A stretch of 29,322 bases of DNA from JBMYYR01 sp049609625. GTDB lineage: Bacteria > Bacteroidota > Bacteroidia > Flavobacteriales > CAJXXR01. A program made the translations under genes and the position numbers. Shown here one piece after another: positions 5,749 through 14,238 of the stretch; position 1 is the stretch's first letter, and each line of letters opens with the position of its first letter. The stretch is taken from assembly GCA_049609625.1 (NCBI GenBank), contig JBMYYR010000026.1:1-29322 (forward strand). The letters are read 5' to 3'. The notes beneath the pieces are model-generated. The model saw only the letters and a list, made by a program, of their open reading frames with translations, was not told the origin of the DNA and ran no database searches.

Positions 5749-6858
5749 ATGGCAAAACGAGATTATTATGAGGTTTTGGGCGTCAGCAAAAGTGCCGATG
5801 CCAAAGAACTAAAGCGTGCTTATCGGAAATTGGCAGTCAAGTATCATCCAGACAAAAATCCTGGAGATGAAGCTGCTGAAACTAAATTTAAGGAAGCCGC
5901 CGAAGCCTATGATGTGCTTTCGAACCCAGAAAAGAAACAACGTTATGACCAATTTGGACATCAAGGCATGAACCAAGGCGGTGGTGCTGGCGGTTTTGGT
6001 GGTTTTGGGAATATGGATGATATTTTCGACCAGTTTGGAGATTTGTTTGGCGGCGGCGGCGGCCGACGACGTGGTGGCGGTGGCGAACGCCGTGTGAAAG
6101 GCTCAAATTTACGTATTCGGGTAAAACTTACATTGAAAGAAATTGCCAATGGAGTGGAAAAGCGCGTGAAAGTAAAACGCATGGTTCAGGCAGACGGTGT
6201 TACGTTTTCAACCTGTTCAACTTGTCGAGGCTCGGGCCAAGTAACCCGAGTAGTGCAGTCTATTTTGGGCCAGATGCAAACCGCAACAACCTGTAACGCG
6301 TGTGGCGGTGCAGGGAAAACAATTGATAAAAAACCAGCTGGAGCCAATCAGCATGGTTTGATCGAAAAAGAAGACCTGGTTTCTGTTCAAATACCAGCGG
6401 GCGTAGAAGACGGCATGCAGCTCAACGTGCGCGGCAAAGGAAACGAAGGCCCTTTTAATGGTGTGAACGGCGATATGATTGTGCAAATTTCGGAAATTGA
6501 GCACGATTTACTCAAACGCGACGGTTCTAATTTGCATTACGATCTTTACATCAGTTTTGCGGATGCCGCATTGGGTTATTCGCCCGAAGTACCAACAGTA
6601 GACGGCAAAGTAAAAATAACGCTCGACGAAGGCGTTCAGAGCGGCAAAGTATTGAGGTTGAGATCAAAAGGACTGCCTTCTGTAAACGGCTACGGCACTG
6701 GAGACTTGTTTGTACACGTCAATGTCTGGACGCCAAGCAACCTCGACGACGAACAAAAAGCGTTCTTTAAATCCATGCGAGGCCAAGATAATTTTCAGCC
6801 AAAAGATGTTGGAAAAGAGAAATCTTTCTTTGAAAAAGTAAAAGATGTGTTCAGCTAA
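5749..6858 (+). CDS. dnaJ: Chaperone DnaJ with shortened zinc finger
   Basis: Predicted 369-aa Hsp40. Order: J domain (1-70) with HPD at 33-35; Gly/Phe-rich linker (about 73-113); client-binding and zinc region; C-terminal beta domains; end KSFFEKVKDVFS. Classical DnaJ has four CxxCxGxG modules. Here only two remain: CSTCRGSG (Cys156, Cys159) and CNACGGAG (Cys182, Cys185), enough for a single zinc site. I know the same reduced form from flavobacterial DnaJ, so it is probably lineage-typical rather than damage. It stimulates DnaK ATPase. Co-transcribed with grpE; followed by a strong hairpin terminator at 6883-6916. Confidence 0.96.
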   Translation: MAKRDYYEVLGVSKSADAKELKRAYRKLAVKYHPDKNPGDEAAETKFKEAAEAYDVLSNPEKKQRYDQFGHQGMNQGGGAGGFGGFGNMDDIFDQFGDLFGGGGGRRRGGGGERRVKGSNLRIRVKLTLKEIANGVEKRVKVKRMVQADGVTFSTCSTCRGSGQVTRVVQSILGQMQTATTCNACGGAGKTIDKKPAGANQHGLIEKEDLVSVQIPAGVEDGMQLNVRGKGNEGPFNGVNGDMIVQISEIEHDLLKRDGSNLHYDLYISFADAALGYSPEVPTVDGKVKITLDEGVQSGKVLRLRSKGLPSVNGYGTGDLFVHVNVWTPSNLDDEQKAFFKSMRGQDNFQPKDVGKEKSFFEKVKDVFS

Positions 6859-6882
6859 ATTCGTTAAACACAATACACGAAC

Positions 6883-6916
6883 AAAAAAAGGAAATCAAAT
6901 TGATTTCCTTTTTTTT
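6883..6916. terminator. Bidirectional terminator between dnaJ and the minus-strand barrel gene
   Basis: AAAAAAAGGAAATCAA and TTGATTTCCTTTTTTT (6883-6898 and 6900-6915) are perfect complements around position 6899, with A- and T-runs on both sides. It can stop dnaJ transcripts and the convergent transcript of the gene at 6972-7571. Confidence 0.85.
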
Positions 6917-6971
6917 GTGATTCCATTTCACATGTTGCTCGATGGCAAAAAAACATTGCTGTAGTTTGGTC

Positions 6972-7571
6972 TTAGTGCAATCTAAACATTTTAGAAGAGC
7001 CTCTGCCATAACCACTTCCACCTCCGCCACTGCTTCTATTACCAAATCTGTAACCGATGGCTAGTTTGGAATAAAAAACGGGAATATATTCACCGATTTC
7101 ATTGAAATCCTCATCTTCTTCGCCGTTAAATTTATAACTCGCATTGAGAGATCGACCGAAGCCAGCTGCAGATTCAAAAACAAATCCTCCCTTGCTAACT
7201 GTTTTATAACCTGAAACAAAGCCTAGACTCGTATTTGATATTTCAATTTCATCATCACCGTCGCTTGCTTTCAAACTCGAATAGGCGAAAAAAGCGCCAA
7301 AATACCATTTATCATTACCATTTTTGGGAGAATAATAGTATTTTATCTGGGCATTCGGAGAATATCCGGTATATTGAATGTCAAATAGTTGACGATTAAG
7401 ATAACTTCCTTCAATGGCTGCTCCAAAGCTTGAGTTTAGCCCTTGTTCTGCCGAAACGGTATAGGAGCCAAAAAGCAAACCTATCGGATTTACCACAACA
7501 TCTGTTTGTGCAGTTGCTGTATTGAAAACGAAGGCAGAAATAACTGCTCCAAAAATCAGTTTTAGTTTCAT
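6972..7571 (-). CDS. Predicted outer-membrane beta-barrel protein (DUF3575-like)
   Basis: 199 aa. The signal peptide MKLKLIFGAVISAFVFNTAT ends just before A-Q-T. The mature part has alternating strands and aromatic girdle patterns such as VVVNPIGLLFGSYTVSAEQG, AQIKYYYSP, WYFGAFFAYSSL and SKLAIGYRFG, as in small barrels of the DUF3575/OmpX-like type. An acidic loop (GEEDEDFNEIGEY) and a glycine-rich tail (SSGGGGSGYGRGSS) are unusual; the C-terminal residue is His, not an aromatic residue. Function unknown, structural or envelope role presumed. A TATATTTG box lies 41 nt upstream, and convergent dnaJ is separated by a shared terminator. Confidence 0.75.
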   Translation of the reverse strand: MKLKLIFGAVISAFVFNTATAQTDVVVNPIGLLFGSYTVSAEQGLNSSFGAAIEGSYLNRQLFDIQYTGYSPNAQIKYYYSPKNGNDKWYFGAFFAYSSLKASDGDDEIEISNTSLGFVSGYKTVSKGGFVFESAAGFGRSLNASYKFNGEEDEDFNEIGEYIPVFYSKLAIGYRFGNRSSGGGGSGYGRGSSKMFRLH

Positions 7572-7611
7572 AGTGAATATTTTTTGTTTCTAAACATAGT
7601 AATTTGTTCAA

Positions 7612-7619
7612 CAAATATA
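7612..7619 (-). promoter_or_regulatory. -7 box of the barrel gene at 6972-7571
   Basis: Minus-strand TATATTTG (plus-strand CAAATATA) fits TAnnTTTG and lies 41 nt from the start codon. No good -33 TTTG is seen. Confidence 0.45.
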
Positions 7620-7663
7620 GTTTTATAATACTAATTTGCTAGAGTTTATCGTTTTATTTTGTT

Positions 7664-8371
7664 CTAAAGTCGATATTTTATACCAAGTTCAAAGTTATAA
7701 ACAAAAAATTCTGGCAAATAGAGTTCGTTGTTTACCTCTACCGGATGGCGCGTCGTATTTTTGAGCGATGTAGCAACATGTGTAGCAAGGCTAATGTTCC
7801 ATTTTCTGATTCTTAGCTGAAGCGAAGATGTGTTTCCTAACAGAAGATTAGAGCCTGACACACTCGTATCTTCGAGGCTTGGGGAATCATAGATGTAGTT
7901 GATGCGAATGTTGTAGTTTAGTGCGCCAAAATTTGGTGATACAGGCGAAAACGAAAAACGCGAATGGTGTTTACCGATAACATTGTAGCCAAAACCTACA
8001 AAAAACCTTGAGAATTGATGGCGTGTTAAGACATTGTATTTTTGTAGACCATTGACTGAGCCATTGGCATTAAAAAATTTAATAAATCCTTCATCATAGC
8101 CAGGCAAACCATACTCGAAATTGGCATAGGCAAAAGCGTGGGCCTTATCCTTCACTCGGGCCGAAAAACTAAGACCCTTGTAGTCTCCGTTTCCAGAGTT
8201 TTTGAATTGCTTGTCGGATAATTTCCCTTCAAAATAACCCACACCTAGGTCAAGCCATTTCAAAAAAGAATCGGGGTCAGATTTAGGAGTGTAGCGTTTG
8301 ATTTGGGCATCTGCTGTACTAAAAGAAGCCATCAAAAAAAGACTGAGGCTGAGTTGGAGTATTCGTGTCAT
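7664..8371 (-). CDS. Predicted secreted/outer-membrane protein, unknown function
   Basis: 235 aa. A signal peptide is clear (MTRILQLSLSLFLMASFSTA, then DAQ). The mature protein has repeated amphipathic strands (LDLGVGYFEG, GLSFSARVKDKAHAFAYANF, RFFVGFGYNVIGK, NYNIRINYIYD) and ends VYNFELGIKYRL, a pattern of outer-membrane beta-barrels. I recognise no named family. It is 3 nt downstream of the next barrel gene (8375-9055), so the two are probably co-transcribed from the promoter at 9076-9083 and may form one envelope unit. Confidence 0.7.
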   Translation of the reverse strand: MTRILQLSLSLFLMASFSTADAQIKRYTPKSDPDSFLKWLDLGVGYFEGKLSDKQFKNSGNGDYKGLSFSARVKDKAHAFAYANFEYGLPGYDEGFIKFFNANGSVNGLQKYNVLTRHQFSRFFVGFGYNVIGKHHSRFSFSPVSPNFGALNYNIRINYIYDSPSLEDTSVSGSNLLLGNTSSLQLRIRKWNISLATHVATSLKNTTRHPVEVNNELYLPEFFVYNFELGIKYRL

Positions 8372-8374
8372 GAC

Positions 8375-9055
8375 TTATTTTTTTATGAATATTCTATAGC
8401 CTAATCCTAGAGTATAGTTGGTTGCTTGCTCAGGCGTATAGCTCAATCTAAATTCCCAATACCAGGGTCCTCTAAAATGATGACCAACGCCGAGTGAGTA
8501 GGCGCTATAGCGGGTCTTAGGACTTACTTCTTCTGTCGGATCGGTTTCGTTGTCTTTGGCGTATTTGTAGGTCAATATGTAGTTTTCGACGCCTACTTGG
8601 GTGTAGAAAATTTGTTTTTTTCTACCGCTTCCAAACACGTGAAATTTATTGGCATTGATACTAAAAGTAGTAAGCTGTTCTGTGCCCTCGCGCTCGTCCA
8701 AATAGAGCGGATGAAACTCGTAGTGATGATCGTTTGGAAGATAGACGCTATACCGACCAGACAAAAAATAACTCCCCATCGGGATATTGACGGCCGCTTC
8801 GAGCCCGGTATAAAATCGATTGTTGGTTTTGTCGGATTGTGGTGGCGTTACAGAAAAAGCTTGGTTTCGGTATTGCAGGTCAAGGTAGGCTAAAAAAGCC
8901 GTCCCTTTTCGTTCGTTGCCGCCTTTGAAACTAATGTGATTGGAAGCCGCCGATAGAAGCCAACCGTATTGCTGAACGCCGAAAGGGGTTTCCGACTGTG
9001 CTTGAGCCAGTTTGGGAAGGCATAAACTCAAACAAAAAAGAATGATAAATCGCAT
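8375..9055 (-). CDS. Predicted outer-membrane beta-barrel protein, unknown function
   Basis: 226 aa from the ATG at 9055, giving a signal peptide MRFIILFCLSLCLPKLAQAQ. An in-frame ATG at 9088 would add 11 residues, but the -7 box at 9076-9083 lies in that extension. The barrel is suggested by strands such as GTAFLAYLDLQYRNQAFSV, FYTGLEAAVNIPMGSYFLSG, KIFYTQVGVENYIL-type segments and the end NYTLGLGYRIFIKK. Similar in length and texture to the protein encoded 3 nt downstream. No substrate can be inferred. Confidence 0.7.
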   Translation of the reverse strand: MRFIILFCLSLCLPKLAQAQSETPFGVQQYGWLLSAASNHISFKGGNERKGTAFLAYLDLQYRNQAFSVTPPQSDKTNNRFYTGLEAAVNIPMGSYFLSGRYSVYLPNDHHYEFHPLYLDEREGTEQLTTFSINANKFHVFGSGRKKQIFYTQVGVENYILTYKYAKDNETDPTEEVSPKTRYSAYSLGVGHHFRGPWYWEFRLSYTPEQATNYTLGLGYRIFIKK

Positions 9056-9075
9056 AAAATTGAAAGTTAGTTTTC

Positions 9076-9083
9076 CAAATATA
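9076..9083 (-). promoter_or_regulatory. -7 box of the two-barrel operon
   Basis: Minus-strand TATATTTG fits TAnnTTTG and lies 20 nt upstream of the ATG at 9055. It sits inside the longer alternative reading frame, which decides the start. Confidence 0.5.
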
Positions 9084-9107
9084 ATCAAAGATGTGAAATT
9101 GACTAAA

Positions 9108-9143
9108 ATATAAAGGGAGAATGTTTATATTCTCCCTTTATAT
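9108..9143 (-). terminator. Hairpin terminator after the S46 peptidase gene
   Basis: ATATAAAGGGAGAAT (9108-9122) and ATTCTCCCTTTATAT (9129-9143) form a perfect 15-bp stem with a 6-nt loop. It lies downstream of the peptidase gene on the minus strand and is followed there by a short T-rich stretch (TTTTAG). Confidence 0.75.
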
Positions 9144-9254
9144 GGTCATGTTTTTTTAGGTTTAGACCTCACTAAAGTCAACTTTGCATCTTGTTTTGTT
9201 CTCGCAAAAGCTAGCTCTATAGCATTATGATAGTTAGTCTATTTTGAAAAAAAA

Positions 9255-11468
9255 CTAATCAATAATTTCCATTTCTTCAATCAAGTGCGACGCTCCTGCA
9301 AATTTATCTACAATAAACAAAATATAGCGGGCGTCAACCATTATGTTTCGGCATCGGCTGAGGTCATAATTCAAATCGCTCATTGTTCCTTCCCAAGCCC
9401 GATCAAAGTTCAGACCAATCAATTGTCCTTTTCCGTTGATGGCTGGCGACCCCGAATTTCCACCTGTAGTGTGGTTGCTAGCAATGAAACAAACAGGCAT
9501 TTTGCCATTGGCGTCGGCGTAGTTTCCATAATTTTTGGTTTGGTAAAGCTCAATGAGTTTCTCGGGCAAGTCATATTCATAGTCGCCCGGAATATATTTT
9601 GCCATCACGCCTTCCAAATACGTTTGGTGTTTGTAGTGCAAGGCATCTTTAGGATTCATACCTTCTACTTTTCCGTAACTCAATCGCAAAGTGCTGTTGG
9701 CATCTGGGTAAAATGTTTTGTCAGAAAAAACCTGCATTTGTGCCTGCATATAATCGCGCATCAGTCGGTCAATTTGATCCTGAACGTCTGAATATGGCCC
9801 AGCAACATGCTGAAAATAAAAATCGGCATGAGCCTTTACCAAGCCATAAAGTGGATCTTTAAGTAGTTTTTTGCTGGCTTTTTTTGTTTTCATGTTCAAT
9901 ATTTTCTCCATAATATCTTGATTAACCAAGGCCGATTTTGCATAGATTTTATCTAGCGACTTAGCTGTAATGTTGTCATAGCGTTCCGGATATTGTCCTT
10001 TTTCCAAGTCATTAACGTTAAGTTTTAGAACAGCCGATAATATAGATTTGTCTAAAGGCGTGTCGAGGTTTTTGAAATGACCTTCATACGATTTCTTTAA
10101 TCTACCGAGAGCTTCTTGTTGTTTTTCAACATCTGCTTTTTTCTTTTTTAGTTTAAGGAATGCGTACCAAGGCTTGTTTTCTGGCTCGGGGAGGTATTGT
10201 TTGTCAAGCTGCCCATGCATTCTATACAAAGAAAAACCATAACTCATCGATGAAACATTAACCAAAGCCGTCTCGATGAAATAACGCCGAGCCAAAGACA
10301 AGGCTTCTCGTTGGTCATACAAGGCTTTGAATTGCGGCAACAAATCTTTGTATTTATTAAAGTCTTTAGTGCCTTTTGCAAAAAGCGTAAATTCGGCTTC
10401 GTATTGTCGTTTTTTGTCTAATGCTTTAGTCTCTTTTAGCCCAATGCTTTCGCCAATCCATTTTTTGTAACCATTAGAAATACTCGATTGTTTGGCGGCG
10501 TATTGAATTTTTACTTTTTGACTTTGGCGCATTTTGCTATCCATTAAATCTAAAACTGTTTTTCTAATTTTGATTTTTGCTGGATTCAGCACCTCAAGGG
10601 TTTGTTGAATTTCATCCGAAGGCAAATACGAATTAGTTCGCCCCGGAAAGCCGTACACCATCGTGAGGTCGCCTTCCTGCACACCGCCAATCGAAATCGG
10701 CAAACTATGCGCTGGCACATAAGGCACGTTGTCGGGGCTATAATCGGCAGGTTTATTTTCGCTATTGGCGTAGATTCTAAAGATCGAAAAATCGCCCGTA
10801 TGTCTTGGCCAAACCCAGTTGTCGGTATCGGCGCCATATTTCCCGATAGAAGATGGTGGCGCACCAACCAAACGAACATCAGTAAAGGTTTCGATGATGA
10901 ATAAATAGTATTGGTTGCCCTTAAAAAAAGGTTTTACCTTAGCTTCGTAGTGTGTGCCTTCTGTTTCTTTTTTGATGATGGCTTCGATGTTTTTCTTAAT
11001 GATTTCGGCGCGCTCTTGTTCGCTCATATCGTCGTTGACGCCCGCCAGGCAGGCTTTGCTAACATTAGCCATACGCTTGATGAAACTTGCCGTAAGACCT
11101 TCGTTAGTAAGCTCCTCTGACCTATTCATCGCCCAAAAACCGTCTTTTAGATAGTCGTGCTCTACCGAACTATGGCTTTGAATTTCGCCATATCCACAGT
11201 GATGATTGGTGAGCAACAAACCTTCTTTTGAAATCATTTCTGCGGTACATCCACCTCCAAAATGCACAATAGCGTCTTTTAGGCTCGATTTGTTGATCGA
11301 ATAAATGTCTTCGGCCGTTAGCTCGAGGCCCATGTCGATGAGTTCATCTTCATTGAGTTGTTCCAAAAGCATCGGAATCCACATCCCTTCATCAGCCTTT
11401 AGGCTAAAGGTTTGTATGCTACAAAAAGAGAGTAGAATGAGGCTAAGCTTAATCTGTTTTAGGTTCAT
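9255..11468 (-). CDS. S46-family dipeptidyl-peptidase, DPP11-like (Asp/Glu specificity predicted)
   Basis: 737-aa exopeptidase releasing dipeptides from N-termini, probably periplasmic: signal-like MNLKQIKLSLILLSFCSIQT, then mature start near DEGMW, the usual S46 N-terminus. Chymotrypsin-type catalytic residues: His90 (LLTNHHCGYGE), Asp226 (WPRHTGDFSIF) and Ser672 (TGGNSGSPAING). A helical cap lies between the two halves of the peptidase domain. Arg690, 18 residues after the catalytic serine in IGLNFDRAWEG, is at the position of Arg673 in Porphyromonas DPP11 (Ser655), which binds acidic P1 side chains; DPP7 has a small residue there. Length is normal (about 720). Its start overlaps the thioesterase gene by 20 nt, so translation is probably coupled. 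Confidence 0.92.
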   Translation of the reverse strand: MNLKQIKLSLILLSFCSIQTFSLKADEGMWIPMLLEQLNEDELIDMGLELTAEDIYSINKSSLKDAIVHFGGGCTAEMISKEGLLLTNHHCGYGEIQSHSSVEHDYLKDGFWAMNRSEELTNEGLTASFIKRMANVSKACLAGVNDDMSEQERAEIIKKNIEAIIKKETEGTHYEAKVKPFFKGNQYYLFIIETFTDVRLVGAPPSSIGKYGADTDNWVWPRHTGDFSIFRIYANSENKPADYSPDNVPYVPAHSLPISIGGVQEGDLTMVYGFPGRTNSYLPSDEIQQTLEVLNPAKIKIRKTVLDLMDSKMRQSQKVKIQYAAKQSSISNGYKKWIGESIGLKETKALDKKRQYEAEFTLFAKGTKDFNKYKDLLPQFKALYDQREALSLARRYFIETALVNVSSMSYGFSLYRMHGQLDKQYLPEPENKPWYAFLKLKKKKADVEKQQEALGRLKKSYEGHFKNLDTPLDKSILSAVLKLNVNDLEKGQYPERYDNITAKSLDKIYAKSALVNQDIMEKILNMKTKKASKKLLKDPLYGLVKAHADFYFQHVAGPYSDVQDQIDRLMRDYMQAQMQVFSDKTFYPDANSTLRLSYGKVEGMNPKDALHYKHQTYLEGVMAKYIPGDYEYDLPEKLIELYQTKNYGNYADANGKMPVCFIASNHTTGGNSGSPAINGKGQLIGLNFDRAWEGTMSDLNYDLSRCRNIMVDARYILFIVDKFAGASHLIEEMEIID

Positions 11469-11880
11469 AAGTATAGGGGTTTAGTTTAGTTTTAAATGTT
11501 GTGTTGATGCGCTGTGGTCGACCTGTTTTCATGTCCAAAAAGGCTAAGGTGGTTTGTGCAATTGTCGTTAGCTTGTTTTCTATAAACAATTCATAATCAA
11601 ACATTAATCTACTTCCTTTTAGATCCGAAACCCATGTCCTGATTTCGATTATTTGGTCGTATTTACAAGGTTTTATATACTTGATGTTGAGGTTTAGAAT
11701 GGGCGACATGAGTCCAGAATCTTCGATCGATTTATAAGTCATATCGCAGGCTCGCAGCAATTCGGTTCTCGCCATTTCGAGGTATTTCACATAGGCACCG
11801 TGATACATGATTCCCATTTGGTCGGTGTCGGCATATAGGACTCTAAAGTCAACTGAAAAATAAGATTTTTTTGTGCTCAT
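11449..11880 (-). CDS. Acyl-CoA thioesterase, YbgC/FadM type (hotdog fold)
   Basis: 143 aa, 4HBT superfamily. The signature VLYADTDQMGIMYHGAYVKYLEMARTE, at about residues 14-40, includes the catalytic-type Asp of YADTDQMG and the helix that follows it. The rest (IKYIKPCKYDQIIEIRTWV, SRLMFDYELF, TTIAQTTLAFLDMKTGRPQR) fits the hotdog fold. It should hydrolyse acyl-CoA thioesters in the cytoplasm; the substrate is not predictable. Start ATG 11880 shares one base with the stop of the upstream EI24-like gene (TGATG), and the 3' end overlaps the peptidase gene, so the three form a tight operon. Association with envelope genes is common for YbgC, but no Tol-Pal genes are here. Confidence 0.9.
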   Translation of the reverse strand: MSTKKSYFSVDFRVLYADTDQMGIMYHGAYVKYLEMARTELLRACDMTYKSIEDSGLMSPILNLNIKYIKPCKYDQIIEIRTWVSDLKGSRLMFDYELFIENKLTTIAQTTLAFLDMKTGRPQRINTTFKTKLNPYTYEPKTD

Positions 11881-12641
11881 CAGTCCGGTTTAGAGTAAGG
11901 TGCTTGGGTGTTGTCATTAACCAAAACGGCTAAAGTTCCGGCAACAATGCCATACAAAGGCGCAATGATAAGTCCAATGCCAAAAATTAGAAATAGGGCA
12001 TAAAATACAATACCGATGCCAATAGCGAGCATTTTGTTGTTGTTGATATAGGTTTTACTTTCCTGATAAGACATTTTTTTTCGTTCGTTGCTGTAGTCTA
12101 TCATCGCAAAACCAAAAAAATAACTCGAAACCAAAAACATTAGAATTGGAGCGGCGAAGCCAATCACTGGAATAAAAGAACAGAAAAACAAGCCCGCCAA
12201 AAGAACAAGCTCTAAGGCCGTATTGCGTAGAGAAAGTTTGATGCCTCGCCAGATGTCTTTAAGCAACTGGGCGAAACTAAAGGGAAAGTCCCGACCTGTG
12301 TAGAGACTATCTACTTTTTCGGAGAGCAAAGCCAAAAACGGAGATAAAATAATGAGAATAAGGGTTTTGTAGACAAAAATATAGCTAATAAACAGCAACA
12401 TATAAACCAAAATACCTGTAAAAACATGGAGAAAAGACCACCAAGAACCTTCCGCAGGATTGATTTTTTGTTGAATATAAAATTCAAATTCTTCATTAAC
12501 TTCCGAACCAAAATAAATCAAAGCCAAAATCAGAATGATGTTGATACAAATAGGTACAATAATGTATTTCCAAAGGCCGTGATTGATAATAAATCGATGA
12601 GCCATAAAGTAACTACCTAAACCTAATCGAAGTTTTTTCAT
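11880..12641 (-). CDS. EI24/CysZ-like integral membrane protein
   Basis: 253 aa with about four to six hydrophobic segments: IIVPICINIILILALIYFGS, VFTGILVYMLLFISYIFVYK, LELVLLAGLFFCSFIPVIGF, APILMFLVSSYFFGFAMIDY and IGIVFYALFLIFGIGLIIAP. The region after the second one (ILSPFLALLSEKVD) and the cytoplasmic loop match the EI24 domain (PF07264), which includes the sulfate permease CysZ. Bacteroidota members are mostly uncharacterised; sulfate transport is possible but the gene is not near the sulfur cluster. First gene of the operon with the thioesterase and S46 peptidase. A weak -7 box (TACCTTTA, plus positions 12661-12668) lies upstream. Confidence 0.82.
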   Translation of the reverse strand: MKKLRLGLGSYFMAHRFIINHGLWKYIIVPICINIILILALIYFGSEVNEEFEFYIQQKINPAEGSWWSFLHVFTGILVYMLLFISYIFVYKTLILIILSPFLALLSEKVDSLYTGRDFPFSFAQLLKDIWRGIKLSLRNTALELVLLAGLFFCSFIPVIGFAAPILMFLVSSYFFGFAMIDYSNERKKMSYQESKTYINNNKMLAIGIGIVFYALFLIFGIGLIIAPLYGIVAGTLAVLVNDNTQAPYSKPD

Positions 12642-12691
12642 AGGATATTTTTAGAACTGCTAAAGGTAATGAAAAATTCTATAGTATGTCT

Positions 12692-14107
12692 CTAACTCAC
12701 CCAACGCATCATCAATGCGCAAGCCAATGCTCCGTAAGTCCCTAAAGCATAACCTAGTACAGCCAAAATAACACCTACTGGCGCTAAAGACGGATGGAAA
12801 GCTCCAGCTACTACAGGAGCCGAAGCCGCTCCGCCAATATTGGCTTTTGAACCCACGGCGAGGAAGAAATAAGGTGCTTTAATGATTTTGGCAACAATAA
12901 ACAGTAAGCCAACATGAATAATCATCCAAACCAAACCGATGGCAAACAGACCAAGATTGTCGGCAATGGCGTTTAGGTTCATTTTCATACCAATAGACGC
13001 CACCAAAATATAAATAAACACCGTTCCGATCTTACTTGCGCCTGCACCTTCCAAATTTCTGGCTTTGGTAAACGACAGAATAATACCAAAGGTTGTGGCC
13101 AATATAATGAGCCAAAAGAAGGACGAACCTAAACCAAAATCGGCTAAGCTCTTGGCGTTTTCATTGATGAATTGACTAAACTGATTGCCGAAAAAATGAC
13201 TCAATGACGTGAGTCCAAATCCAATCCCCAGCAGCATCATAAAATCATTGAAACTGGGAATACGGGCTGTTTCTAATGAAAATTTTTCCATTTTGTCTTT
13301 CAAAATTTTGATTGATGAGTTGTCGGCCTTAAAAAAACGATCAATATTATCCGACTTGGCAATACCTATAAGTAAAAATGCCATCCAAACCTCGGCAACC
13401 AATACATCGACCACCACCATGACAGAAAATAGATTATCGCTAACGTCCCATTGTTCCTTCATAGCCAATTGGTTGGCACCTCCGCCAATCCAACTTCCGG
13501 CAACGGTAGACAAGCCTCGCCAAAGCTCGGAACCTTCAACAGAGGTTAGCATATCTGGCGCTACAAACTTGAAAAACAAAATAGCCAAAGGGCCACCAAC
13601 AACAACGCCGATGGTTGCTGTAAGAAACATAATGAGTGCTTTGGGCCCCAAATCGAGTACGCCTTTGAGGTCGATGCTGAGCGTTAGAAACACCAAGGAG
13701 GCTGGCAACAAAAACCGAGAAGAAACATAGTAAAGCTTGCTTCCGCCAATAAAAGCACTGTATTCGGATTGGGGAATTGCATGGCTAAGCACAAAGGCCT
13801 TGAATTGTTCTAAGGTCTTTACGCCGCCGAGATCATAGTTCAGCGAACTGAGATGTGTGATAGCAGCCTGAACATCAATCCATTTGTCGGCAATGATACC
13901 CAAAGACGATAGGACGGATGGCAGAAAATAACAAAGCAAAAGTGCAGGAACAATTTTGTAGAATTTGCTAAAGCTCTTTTGAGCTGAAGTATAGAAAACA
14001 AGGGCTAAACAAAGACAAAGCACACCAAAAATCATGGTGTCGTTTGGCAATAAAGGTAAATCGTTGTTGATTTCGGAAATGTGCATATCAAATAAATTAT
14101 AAGCCAC
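12692..14107 (-). CDS. DUF819 (YjcL-like) family membrane protein
   Basis: 471 aa with ten or more hydrophobic segments and the typical start PLLPNDTMIFGVLCLCLALV. Characteristic blocks are KIVPALLLCYFLPSVLSSLG, GSWIGGGANQLAMKE, the glutamate-bearing VVVDVLVAEVWMAFLL, and near the C-terminus KAPYFFLAVGSKANIGGAAS with APVVAGAFHPSLAPVGVILA. The gene could start at 14107 or at the in-frame ATG 14086 (MHISEINND). Function of the family is unknown; the two inverted halves with Gly/Ala-rich broken helices look like a secondary transporter. A single-gene unit: 50 nt separates it from the EI24-like gene and 131 nt from the epimerase. Confidence 0.88.
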   Translation of the reverse strand: MAYNLFDMHISEINNDLPLLPNDTMIFGVLCLCLALVFYTSAQKSFSKFYKIVPALLLCYFLPSVLSSLGIIADKWIDVQAAITHLSSLNYDLGGVKTLEQFKAFVLSHAIPQSEYSAFIGGSKLYYVSSRFLLPASLVFLTLSIDLKGVLDLGPKALIMFLTATIGVVVGGPLAILFFKFVAPDMLTSVEGSELWRGLSTVAGSWIGGGANQLAMKEQWDVSDNLFSVMVVVDVLVAEVWMAFLLIGIAKSDNIDRFFKADNSSIKILKDKMEKFSLETARIPSFNDFMMLLGIGFGLTSLSHFFGNQFSQFINENAKSLADFGLGSSFFWLIILATTFGIILSFTKARNLEGAGASKIGTVFIYILVASIGMKMNLNAIADNLGLFAIGLVWMIIHVGLLFIVAKIIKAPYFFLAVGSKANIGGAASAPVVAGAFHPSLAPVGVILAVLGYALGTYGALACALMMRWVS

Positions 14108-14238
14108 TAAACTAACAAAAAAATCTTACCCGAGCCAAACGAATAAGGTTTTGTACACAATTTGTTGGTGCAAAGTGAGCCAAAAAGCTCAAAATCCTAT
14201 ACTTTTTTTAACCTAGAACTTCGTGATGCTCAACGAAA

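Noticed and set aside
5961..6182. Proline-rich minus-strand frame opposite dnaJ
   Set aside because: Shadow of the Gly-rich linker of DnaJ.
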